This document shows positions 1-5,447 of a stretch of DNA of 7,178 nt, piece by piece. The stretch is from positions 1 to 7,178 of the forward strand of contig JAQBZS010000363.1 of NCBI GenBank assembly GCA_027622115.1. The letters run 5' to 3'. Every line of letters begins with the position of its first letter. Positions within the stretch are counted from its first letter, which is position 1. Source of the stretch: Planctomycetota bacterium (GTDB lineage Bacteria > Planctomycetota > Planctomycetia > Planctomycetales > Planctomycetaceae). A program made the translations under genes and the position numbers. A model generated the notes under the pieces. That model did no database searches. It worked only from the letters and a program-made list of their open reading frames with translations, and had not been told where the DNA came from.

Positions 1-13
1 AAGTCGTCAAGAA

Positions 14-58
14 ACGTCACCCCGCCAAATCTGAAATTCGTAAGCCTGATCCCCAAGT
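14..58 (+). repeat. Dispersed repeat, copy A
   Basis: This is the first of three copies. The core at 22-58 begins CCGCCAAATCTGAAAT and continues through TAAGCCTGA to CCCCAAGT. It differs from the reverse complement of copy B at only two of 37 positions, both C-to-T. Similarity continues outward: an ACGTCA-type block lies three bases before the core in both A and B. The near-identity in non-coding DNA indicates a recently copied element, such as a REP-like or transposon-end sequence, rather than chance. No transposase is present in the window. Confidence 0.8.
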
Positions 59-197
59 CCTCAATTGCCGTGTGTTTTGTAGGGAATTCGATTCGCCCAC
101 GTCGCCGGAAAAACGGGAACGGCTCCGTCGTCACTCTTTTGAATGTCCGGCGATGTTCGTTGTTTCGACATGGTTTCTGAAAACGAGTGAGTCGGGA

Positions 198-242
198 ACT
201 TGGGGGTCAGGCTTACGGATTTCAGATTTGGCGGCTTGACGT
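198..242 (-). repeat. Dispersed repeat, copy B (inverted)
   Basis: The second copy is inverted relative to A and C. Its core occupies 198-234, and on the plus strand it reads ACTTGGGGGTCAGGCTTACG onward to GGCGG. The reverse complement matches copy A at 35 of 37 positions, and matches copy C over 32 positions with one mismatch (CCTGA in B, CCAGA in C). A GACGT block at 238-242 is the counterpart of the ACGTC blocks flanking A and C. Copies A and B enclose a unique core of about 140 bp. Confidence 0.8.
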
Positions 243-298
243 TGCTGCTGAATTCACGTCGAGCGCCCGCCAAATCTGAAATCCGTAAGCCAGACCCC
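202..298. repeat. Long inverted repeat with hairpin potential downstream of ssb
   Basis: Copies B (plus-strand 203-234) and C (267-298) are reverse complements over about 32 bp with one mismatch, around a 32-base spacer at 235-266. Within the spacer GACGT (238-242) can pair with ACGTC (256-260), leaving a 13-base apical loop. RNA read from ssb would meet this structure 27 nt after the stop codon. There is no T-run, so it is not a classical intrinsic terminator. It could instead protect or define the 3' end of ssb mRNA, as REP/BIME hairpins do, or be the palindromic end of an element. Pairing is read directly; function is inference. Confidence 0.6.
256..298 (+). repeat. Dispersed repeat, copy C
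   Basis: The third copy has its core at 267-298, in the same orientation as A, ending 26 bp from the stop codon of ssb. It keeps CCGCCAAATCTGAAAT and CGTAAGCC, then departs with AGACCCC where A and B have TGA(T/C)CCCC. It is preceded by ACGTC at 256-260. Together with copy B it forms a head-to-head inverted repeat separated by 32 bp. Confidence 0.8.
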
Positions 299-324
299 GA
301 GCCCCGGCAATCAAAAATCACCAA

Positions 325-720
325 TCAGAATAGCCGTCCGGCCGTGGCGGTTTCGTAGGCTTCGTTTGGCGATTGGAGCGGCAGTCGTCGCTGGGACTTG
401 GAACTCGAATTGCGGCTCAGCATCTGTAAGCTCTCCGCGACGATCTGTAACCGCGATTGCTGCTGTTTGGTTTTGCGGTCTTGCCAGCTCTCAAGCTGCA
501 ACCGGCCGTCAACTTTGACGAAGCTGCCTTTGCTCAGTTCGGCACATGCCGATTCAGCAATGTCTCGCCATAGCCGCACGTTGATGAAGACCGTCTCTTC
601 GCCGGGCGGTGCGTCCACGGCAATTCGCATGTCCGTGACGGCTGTCCCTCGAGCCGTGTATCGCAATACGAGATCGCGAGTTAGGTTGCCGGTTACTGAG
701 ACGTTGTTGAACTTTGCCAT
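325..720 (-). CDS. ssb: Single-stranded DNA-binding protein, short, without acidic tip
   Basis: This 131-residue protein has an SSB-type OB fold over roughly residues 1-102. It opens MAKFNNVSVTGNLTRDL, as bacterial SSBs do, and carries a tryptophan at 51 (VRLWRD) and one at 79 (GRLQLESWQD), where the family uses aromatic residues to stack on DNA bases. SSB proteins coat single-stranded DNA as oligomers during replication, repair and recombination. The tail is short (about 30 residues), basic and polar, and ends AGRLF; the acidic tip of DDDIPF type, by which SSB recruits partner enzymes, is missing. Other frames past the stop do not restore one, so a simple frameshift is unlikely. It may be an accessory paralogue beside a canonical SSB elsewhere. 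The ATG at 718-720 has a G-rich Shine-Dalgarno-like stretch (GGGGGAA) 5 bases upstream. The gene stands alone, divergent from ftsY. Confidence 0.9.
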   Translation of the reverse strand: MAKFNNVSVTGNLTRDLVLRYTARGTAVTDMRIAVDAPPGEETVFINVRLWRDIAESACAELSKGSFVKVDGRLQLESWQDRKTKQQQSRLQIVAESLQMLSRNSSSKSQRRLPLQSPNEAYETATAGRLF

Positions 721-725
721 TGCAG

Positions 726-732
726 TTCCCCC
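726..732 (-). promoter_or_regulatory. Shine-Dalgarno-like site of ssb
   Basis: On the minus strand the sequence GGGGGAA lies five bases before the ssb ATG. It is the clearest ribosome-binding candidate for this gene and supports the start chosen at 720. Confidence 0.5.
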
Positions 733-760
733 ATTGCTGAGTCGAATCGGGTTCGTGGTT

Positions 761-766
761 TGTCAA
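761..766 (-). promoter_or_regulatory. Possible -35 element of an ssb promoter
   Basis: A perfect TTGACA occurs on the minus strand 40 bases upstream of the ssb start codon. No good -10 box follows at 16-18 bases; the best-placed hexamer is GACTCA. The call therefore rests on the -35 hexamer and its position alone, and could be chance. Confidence 0.25.
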
Positions 767-963
767 CCGCGGATGAACTGTAGAAGCGATCCTTGTCAGC
801 CTGTGTCACACGTTACGCGTGTCCAGAACGTGGTCGGCTTACGTCGTAATTCTTCGTGCGACCATCCGCGTGATCAACCGCGTTCTTCGTACATTTGCAA
901 AGGATGCTCTGCGGCGAATGCAGCGCGCGTGACGGCGATCTCGACGGAATTCACGGGGTTGGT

Positions 964-980
964 CGTCCGCGAGGCGGACG
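964..980 (+). promoter_or_regulatory. Compact hairpin in the ftsY leader
   Basis: CGTCCGC at 964-970 and GCGGACG at 974-980 form a perfect seven-base-pair GC-rich stem closed by a three-base GAG loop. It ends 35 bases before the ftsY start codon, so it lies within the probable 5' untranslated leader. No T-run follows, so it is unlikely to be a terminator. It could be a leader-stabilising or protein-binding element, or incidental. Confidence 0.35.
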
Positions 981-1003
981 CTATTCTCCCACCTCCGCTT
1001 CAC

Positions 1004-1008
1004 AAGGA
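1004..1008 (+). promoter_or_regulatory. Shine-Dalgarno site of ftsY
   Basis: AAGGA lies seven bases before the ATG at 1016. It fixes the ftsY start and excludes the long upstream in-frame extension. Confidence 0.65.
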
Positions 1009-1015
1009 TTTCGCA

Positions 1016-1957
1016 ATGGGTCTGTTTTCAAAGCTCAAGAACGCTCTTTCCAAGACCAAGCAAGTACTCAAGATGAACCCGCGCGATTGGTTTCGCGCGG
1101 GTGAAATCCTGGACGACGATGCGTTGGAGCGATTCGAGTCTCGGCTGATTCAGACCGACATGGGTGTCGCCGCCACCACGGAAATCATCGACGAACTGCG
1201 ACAAAAACACGGCGGGCGGAAAGTCGACATCGATGAGATTTGGAGCACAGTGCAGAATCGACTCAAACTGCTGCTGCGCGGCGAGGGCGACATTCAATAC
1301 GACGTCAATGACCCGCTTTCGCCGATCAACCGTGCGGAATCGGGAACGACCGTGATTCTGGTTTCGGGCGTCAACGGAGTCGGCAAAACGACATCCATCG
1401 CCAAGCTGGCCAATTTCATACAGAAGAACGGCCACAAGGTGGTGCTCGCGGCCGGCGACACATTCCGAGCCGCGGCGGTGGAGCAGTTGACGTTGTGGAG
1501 CGAACGCTTGGGTTGCGAAATCGTCAAGAAAGCCAGCGGGGCCGATCCCGCCGCCGTGGCCTATGCCGGCTGCGAACGTGCTGTCGAAACCGGAGCGGAT
1601 TTTCTGGTGGTCGATACTGCCGGCCGACTGCAAACACAAAAGAATCTGATGGACGAACTGGGGAAAATCGCTCGCGTGACGGCGAAAGTGATTCCGGGCG
1701 CGCCGCACGAAAGCCTGCTGGTGCTCGACGCCACGACCGGTCAAAACGGGCTCAGCCAAGCACAAAACTTCTCCAGTGCCGTCGGCAGCACGGGCATCGT
1801 ATTGTCCAAGCTGGATGGGACGGCCAAAGGCGGAGTCGTGGTGGCCATTCGCCAAAAGATGGGCATTCCCGTGAAATACGTGGGAGTGGGCGAGCAGATC
1901 GACGACCTGGAGTTGTTCGATCCGGATAGTTTTGTCGATGCGTTGTTTGAGGGATAG
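1016..1957 (+). CDS. ftsY: Signal recognition particle receptor FtsY
   Basis: FtsY is the membrane-associated GTPase that docks the SRP (Ffh plus 4.5S RNA) carrying ribosome-nascent chains at the SecYEG translocon. The 313-residue product has the NG-domain layout: helical N domain at about 20-95, then the G domain. Diagnostic motifs are the P-loop GVNGVGKTT at 118-126, DTFRAAA from 148, DTAGRLQ from 200, SKLDGTAKGG at 264-273 and the closing GVGEQIDDLELFDP segment. The N-terminus MGLFSKLKNALSKTKQVL is a basic amphipathic helix suited to membrane contact, and the long acidic A domain of E. coli FtsY is absent. The ATG at 1016 follows AAGGA by seven bases and gives the expected start; longer in-frame extensions are not protein-like. 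The next gene begins 11 bp downstream, suggesting an operon. Ffh is excluded by the missing M domain. Confidence 0.97.
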   Translation: MGLFSKLKNALSKTKQVLKMNPRDWFRAGEILDDDALERFESRLIQTDMGVAATTEIIDELRQKHGGRKVDIDEIWSTVQNRLKLLLRGEGDIQYDVNDPLSPINRAESGTTVILVSGVNGVGKTTSIAKLANFIQKNGHKVVLAAGDTFRAAAVEQLTLWSERLGCEIVKKASGADPAAVAYAGCERAVETGADFLVVDTAGRLQTQKNLMDELGKIARVTAKVIPGAPHESLLVLDATTGQNGLSQAQNFSSAVGSTGIVLSKLDGTAKGGVVVAIRQKMGIPVKYVGVGEQIDDLELFDPDSFVDALFEG

Positions 1958-1968
1958 CAAGCAAGAAC

Positions 1969-2946
1969 ATGAATTACGAAGCTGAACTTCGCGTCGCCGT
2001 GGATTCCGTCAAGCTTGCGTCTCGCCTTTGCAGCCGCGTGCAGAAGGCGATGGCTCCGGATGTGCTCAAAAAGAAGGACCGTAGCCCGGTGACCGTGGCT
2101 GATTACGGCAGCCAAGCATTGATCTGTCGAGCATTGGCTGCGGCATATCCAAGCGATCCCGTGATCGGTGAAGAGGACTCGTCAGCTCTCAACGATCCCG
2201 AGAACGCCGACTTCATGACGCAGATTCGCTCGCAGATTGAACACGCCGGTGTGACGGCGGACGAGAACCGAATTCGTGATTGGATCGATCGAGGCGGCAG
2301 CAAGACCTACTGCGATCGATTCTGGACTCTGGACCCGATCGATGGCACGAAAGGATTCGTGCGGAAAGAGCAATTCGCGGTGTCGCTGGCGTTGCTCGTG
2401 GACGGTCGGATTGTCGTGGCCGCGTTGGCCTGCCCGAACCTCCCGGCGATTGACGGCGGATCGGCCGGTATGGTGTTTTCCGCCGTGCACTCGGAAGGCA
2501 GTTGGTGCGAGCCGCTCGACGAATCATCCACTCGGCAACCCGTGCGAGTCAGCAACGTTGCCTTACCGGCGGATGCGGCGTTCTGCGAATCGGTTGAATC
2601 CGGGCACAGTGCTCACGGCAAGTCCGCTCGGGTCAAGGCGCGGTTGGGAATCGCCAAGGATCCCGTCCGATTGGACAGCCAAGCCAAATACGCCGTCGTG
2701 GCGCGCGGCGAAGCCGAAGTCTATTTACGATTGCCCACGCGAGCCGACTATCGCGAAAAAATCTGGGATCACGCTGGGGGTGTCTTGGTTGTCGAAGAAG
2801 CAGGAGGCCGCGTCACGGACATCCACGGAAAGGCACTCGAATTCCACCACGGCTATCAATTGGAAGCCAATCGCGGCGTGGTCGTTTCCAACGGTCTTTT
2901 CCACGATGCGGTGATCGAGTCAATCGCCAGCGTTTTCGAAGAATGA
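1969..2946 (+). CDS. cysQ: 3'(2'),5'-bisphosphate nucleotidase, HAL2/CysQ type (inositol monophosphatase superfamily)
   Basis: The 325-residue protein belongs to the Mg2+-dependent, lithium-sensitive inositol monophosphatase superfamily. Metal-binding signatures are visible in order: GEEDS at 67-71, LDPIDGTKGF at 121-130, and WDHAGGVLVVEEAGG beginning at 266. The DPIDGTKGF wording, the length and the large insertion between the first two motifs fit HAL2-like enzymes, which remove the 3'-phosphate from 3'-phosphoadenosine 5'-phosphate (PAP), giving AMP, better than plain inositol or fructose-1,6-bisphosphatases. PAP is the inhibitory by-product of sulfate assimilation and sulfotransfer. The protein has no signal peptide and is probably cytoplasmic. 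It starts 11 bp after ftsY, so cotranscription is likely, although its Shine-Dalgarno is weak. The symbol is used in the general bacterial sense; substrate specificity is inferred, not proven. Confidence 0.88.
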   Translation: MNYEAELRVAVDSVKLASRLCSRVQKAMAPDVLKKKDRSPVTVADYGSQALICRALAAAYPSDPVIGEEDSSALNDPENADFMTQIRSQIEHAGVTADENRIRDWIDRGGSKTYCDRFWTLDPIDGTKGFVRKEQFAVSLALLVDGRIVVAALACPNLPAIDGGSAGMVFSAVHSEGSWCEPLDESSTRQPVRVSNVALPADAAFCESVESGHSAHGKSARVKARLGIAKDPVRLDSQAKYAVVARGEAEVYLRLPTRADYREKIWDHAGGVLVVEEAGGRVTDIHGKALEFHHGYQLEANRGVVVSNGLFHDAVIESIASVFEE

Positions 2947-2972
2947 GCCTGAACCAACGCGTAGGGTGTTGA

Positions 2973-3404
2973 TCAGTCGTCGTCGTTATCGGGCTGATTC
3001 TTCAAACGTTCCATCAGCAATCGATTGCCGGTCTCGTTGTATTCCAAGCGGGACATGAACGCTCGCATCAGCATGATGCCGCGACCGCAGGGCTTATCGA
3101 GGTTTTCGTCGGCGGTCGGGTCCGGGACATCAGTGACCGCAAATCCGGGTCCTTGATCCTCGATTTCGATGCGTGCTTTTTCGTCATCCACCCAGCAACC
3201 GACATAGACCTGCTTTTCCGGGTCCATTCCATTGCCGTGCTTGATGGCATTCACCAACGCTTCTTCCAACGACAACCGCACGCCAAAGACGTCGCGAGCC
3301 GAGAATTGTTGTTTTTCGAGAAGGGCGATTATGCGCTCTTGCACTGCCTGCCCTTCGGCGGTGTCGCTCGGAATTCGGACTTCGAACTCTTCGTTGAACG
3401 CCAT
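2973..3404 (-). CDS. RsbW-type anti-sigma factor / serine kinase (HATPase_c_2)
   Basis: This small GHKL-ATPase-fold protein (143 residues from the ATG, 147 from an alternative GTG at 3416) resembles RsbW/SpoIIAB. Residue numbers here count from the GTG. The N box is LSLEEALVNAIKHGN (48-62, Asn56 the expected Mg/ATP ligand), followed by DQGPGF (87-92) and GRGIMLMR (111-118), the ATP-lid and glycine boxes. Proteins of this type bind a sigma factor or other target and phosphorylate an anti-anti-sigma STAS protein to release themselves from it. That partner is almost certainly the STAS gene just upstream, 78 bp away on the same strand. There is no histidine-kinase dimerisation domain or membrane segment. 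The tail DNDDD is acidic. Neither candidate start has a clear Shine-Dalgarno; ATG is preferred on codon grounds only. No sigma factor gene is adjacent, so the target is unknown. Confidence 0.88.
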   Translation of the reverse strand: MAFNEEFEVRIPSDTAEGQAVQERIIALLEKQQFSARDVFGVRLSLEEALVNAIKHGNGMDPEKQVYVGCWVDDEKARIEIEDQGPGFAVTDVPDPTADENLDKPCGRGIMLMRAFMSRLEYNETGNRLLMERLKNQPDNDDD

Positions 3405-3482
3405 GAGATGATTCACAATGGGCTGAAGACTGCCAATCGCTTCAACAGCGGGTAAGGAATGTGATCTCCAAATTCCGGGCGA

Positions 3483-3842
3483 CTAGAACCCTTCAAGGGC
3501 CTTGTCGCGATTCTCATGCATACTGAACAATTTATTCAGCTTCGTGATCGCAAACACCTCGTAAATCTCGGGGCGAATGGTGCATAACCGAAGCTTGCCT
3601 TCGGCACCTTTGACCTTTTTGTCCATCGTGATCAGCTTGCCTAACGCGGCGCTGGACAGATACTCGACATTCGAGAAATCCAAAAGAATCTTCTTGGAAC
3701 CAACGTCATCCACCAGCCCGAATAGCTGGTTCCCGATGATCTGAATGTTGGTTTCATCCAAGATTTTCTTGTCGGTAAAGGTCGCCACGGTGACGTCGCC
3801 AATTTTCTCAATGTCCAGTTTTCGGGTGTCGCCACTTGACAT
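3483..3842 (-). CDS. STAS-domain anti-sigma factor antagonist (RsbV/SpoIIAA type)
   Basis: The 119-residue protein is a single STAS domain. The hallmark loop is FSNVEYLSSAALGKL at about 56-70, matching the position where SpoIIAA/RsbV proteins carry the serine phosphorylated by their cognate kinase; Ser63 and Ser64 are the candidates. In the partner-switching model the unphosphorylated protein sequesters the RsbW-like anti-sigma factor, and phosphorylation by that factor releases it. The gene lies immediately upstream of the RsbW-like gene, the usual rsbV-rsbW order. The ATG at 3840-3842 is chosen because the STAS fold begins soon after it; a GTG at 3884 would add 14 residues with no domain content. 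No PP2C-type phosphatase (RsbU/SpoIIE-like) to reset the protein is encoded nearby. Confidence 0.88.
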   Translation of the reverse strand: MSSGDTRKLDIEKIGDVTVATFTDKKILDETNIQIIGNQLFGLVDDVGSKKILLDFSNVEYLSSAALGKLITMDKKVKGAEGKLRLCTIRPEIYEVFAITKLNKLFSMHENRDKALEGF

Positions 3843-3934
3843 CGTCTGCGTTCCACTGAAATGGTTGGAAGTGGGCAAATTCACTAGACGTCAAACGGGA
3901 TTCGTTCCGATCCGACCTCCAGCATCCGATTTTG

Positions 3935-3963
3935 ATCATCACCCTTTAAGATTGCGATGTCAA
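3935..3963 (-). promoter_or_regulatory. Candidate sigma70-type promoter of the STAS-rsbW unit
   Basis: On the minus strand a perfect -35 hexamer TTGACA (3963-3958) is followed, after exactly 17 bases, by GATGAT (3940-3935), which matches four of six bases of TATAAT. Transcription would start near 3928, giving a leader of about 85 nt before the STAS ATG. The position between the stop of the HTTM gene and the STAS start fits an independent promoter for the two regulatory genes. This is the best-looking promoter in the window but is not proven. Confidence 0.45.
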
Positions 3964-4007
3964 GCTTGTTAAAGCTGGTCCAACGAGCGTTTTGTGGGTC
4001 GCGAATT

Positions 4008-5447
4008 TCATCGATTCGTCACCACAAACGCCGCGGAACACACGGTTTCAAGCATATTCGGCGATTGAGACAAGGGATTCCGAGCATCAATTTGAATCCG
4101 ATACTCGCCGGCAGGTAACGCTTCATCCAAGGTGACGCCCAGAAAGAAATGAGAATCCGTCGCTGGGACTTGCCGATCGTGGCTCCAAACGACGTTGTCC
4201 CGAGTCAGCAAAACGCAGCGAAGCTGGAGATCTGGATGGGGTAACATGAGACGCGCGGCGACCACGACGGTTTCTCCCGGAAGAAACCTCGTTGTCTTCC
4301 CGAGGGCGCGTCGATTTGCGGTGCTGTCGCCCAAATGGATCGCATGGAAGTACTGGTGGACCGGCGGGTAATGGTCTGTCGTAATAGACAGCAACTCGGC
4401 GTGCGACAACCGCTCAAAACCGGACTCGGGCCGGTTACCGAACGCGCCATACGTATCGGTTGAACTTTGCCATGCCAATCCGAAAACCGCGAACAAGGCA
4501 CCCACGATCACGAACCAACCACCGTTCACGGATTGCCGAGCCAGCGTTCGCAGCCAAGTCCATTCACGGATTTCACCGCTTCCCGAAATTCGATTCATCG
4601 CGGTCAGTCGCTGGAGGTCATCTTCGTTCGTAAACGAGACCAACGCCGCCAACATCACGGGTGAGAACCCGTCCAAACGCATCGTGAGAAACAGCCCGAT
4701 GTGAAAAGACGCGGCCAACAGCAAGCCGATTCGTCGGGTCCGACGCCCAAACAGCAGCACCGGCAAACACACTTCCAGCATGGTCGTGGCCACACCCATG
4801 ATGGCCAGCAACCGAGGAAAGTCGGCCAGACGATGCCCGATGACGGGCCGGCCCCAACGCTCGTCGAGCAGTGAAAACTCCAGCAATTCACCGTTGAAGA
4901 AGTCCGGCATGTGGAATTTTGTGATGGCGGCTCCCCAGTAAATCGAGAGCAGCAACACATGCATCAGCCGCCGCGATAGTTCGGGCGAAAGCGGCGTGGA
5001 CAACGCATGCCCCGAATTCAAACATCGCTGCATCGCGAATCGCCGATCCAGCGACCAAACTGCGTCACACCGGGTGAGTGCCAGCAGCAACAACAGATGG
5101 ATCGAGATGACGGTGTCCTTGCGGAGCGTGAGCGGATAGTCGATCAGGCTCAGCACCACCAAGATCGAACCGACCGCCGCAAGTGATGCTCTCGTCCACC
5201 AACCGGCAAGCGATGTGATCAAGAAAAACACGTACAGCGTGTGAATAATCACCGCCTGCGCCGGAGAAAACGCCGCCAACAGCGACTCGGAGATTTCCGG
5301 AAGCGGCGAGAAATGTCCCACATTCGAATACAGCTCGACGCAATACGGCCAGTGTCGCAGCGCGTCCACCAGCAAGATCGAGCACAACACGATTCGCAGA
5401 ACGGCCACCGGTCGAGGACTTTCGCGTCCCAGGAGCAGCGATTTCAT
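4008..5447 (-). CDS. HTTM-domain (vitamin K-dependent carboxylase-like) integral membrane protein
   Basis: The 479-residue product has about eight or nine hydrophobic segments between residues 14 and 326 (roughly 14-30, 65-82, 86-103, 113-126, 161-176, 211-233, 238-256, 260-272 and 309-326), then a soluble tail of ~150 residues that ends in likely beta strands. Family-like signatures are the first helix followed by YSNVGHFSPLP (40-50), RKDTVISIHLLLLLALTRCDAVWSLDRR-type sequence at 109-136, and SIYWGAAITKFHMPDFFNGE (168-187), the Y-x3-A-x2-K...G pattern of HTTM proteins. HTTM is related to the membrane part of vitamin K gamma-glutamyl carboxylase and to SdpB; its chemistry in most bacteria is unknown. 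The ATG at 5445-5447 is chosen because it overlaps the upstream stop in ATGA and follows GGAAAGG; a start 9 codons earlier is possible. The C-terminal extension makes it longer than SdpB. Confidence 0.8.
   Translation of the reverse strand: MKSLLLGRESPRPVAVLRIVLCSILLVDALRHWPYCVELYSNVGHFSPLPEISESLLAAFSPAQAVIIHTLYVFFLITSLAGWWTRASLAAVGSILVVLSLIDYPLTLRKDTVISIHLLLLLALTRCDAVWSLDRRFAMQRCLNSGHALSTPLSPELSRRLMHVLLLSIYWGAAITKFHMPDFFNGELLEFSLLDERWGRPVIGHRLADFPRLLAIMGVATTMLEVCLPVLLFGRRTRRIGLLLAASFHIGLFLTMRLDGFSPVMLAALVSFTNEDDLQRLTAMNRISGSGEIREWTWLRTLARQSVNGGWFVIVGALFAVFGLAWQSSTDTYGAFGNRPESGFERLSHAELLSITTDHYPPVHQYFHAIHLGDSTANRRALGKTTRFLPGETVVVAARLMLPHPDLQLRCVLLTRDNVVWSHDRQVPATDSHFFLGVTLDEALPAGEYRIQIDARNPLSQSPNMLETVCSAAFVVTNR

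Larger units (their letters stand above)
1..324. other. Non-coding repeat-bearing region 3' of ssb
   Basis: No convincing gene is seen in this stretch. It contains three copies of one short repeat, listed separately, and a unique core at about 60-195. A reading frame runs across it on the minus strand but passes straight through the repeats and resembles no family I know. The core also holds a spaced inverted repeat, CGCCGGA at 103-109 and TCCGGCG at 146-152, which may be chance. The region lies downstream of ssb and could be a repeat-insertion site or the remnant of a small mobile element. Confidence 0.6.
721..1015. other. Divergent intergenic region between ssb and ftsY
   Basis: This 295 bp gap separates the divergent starts of ssb and ftsY and must hold the promoters of both. 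An open plus-strand frame upstream of ftsY runs through it and into the ssb gene, but it resembles no protein and is read as chance. Two small hairpins are visible: ACACG/CGTGT at 808-822 and a tighter one at 964-980. No convincing plus-strand -35/-10 pair was found. Confidence 0.5.

Noticed and set aside
61..171. 36-residue minus-strand frame (starting MSKQRTSPDIQKSDD) in the unique core between repeat copies A and B
   Set aside because: Short, no Shine-Dalgarno and no recognised family. It is merely the end of the longer spurious frame.
61..324. 87-residue minus-strand reading frame in the repeat region
   Set aside because: It passes through two repeat copies, resembles no known protein, and has no ribosome-binding site. 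The repeats are better read as non-coding.
398..1015. Long N-terminal extension of ftsY in the same frame
   Set aside because: It runs antisense through ssb, has no protein-like character, and a good Shine-Dalgarno and the typical FtsY N-terminus mark the start at 1016.
1028..1960. 310-residue minus-strand frame opposite ftsY
   Set aside because: It is a shadow of the conserved ftsY coding strand in GC-rich DNA, with no recognisable domain.
2276..2914. 212-residue alternative-frame plus-strand ORF inside the HAL2/CysQ gene
   Set aside because: Low-complexity, Arg/Ser-rich composition typical of a shifted frame. The overlapping gene has full catalytic motifs.
2947..2972. Bidirectional terminator between the convergent HAL2/CysQ and rsbW-like genes
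   Set aside because: The 26 bp gap shows no stem with a T-run on either strand.
3915..3920. Strong Shine-Dalgarno (GGAGGT on the minus strand) upstream of the STAS gene
   Set aside because: No start codon lies at a suitable distance; the nearest in-frame GTG is 30 bases away, so it is probably chance.
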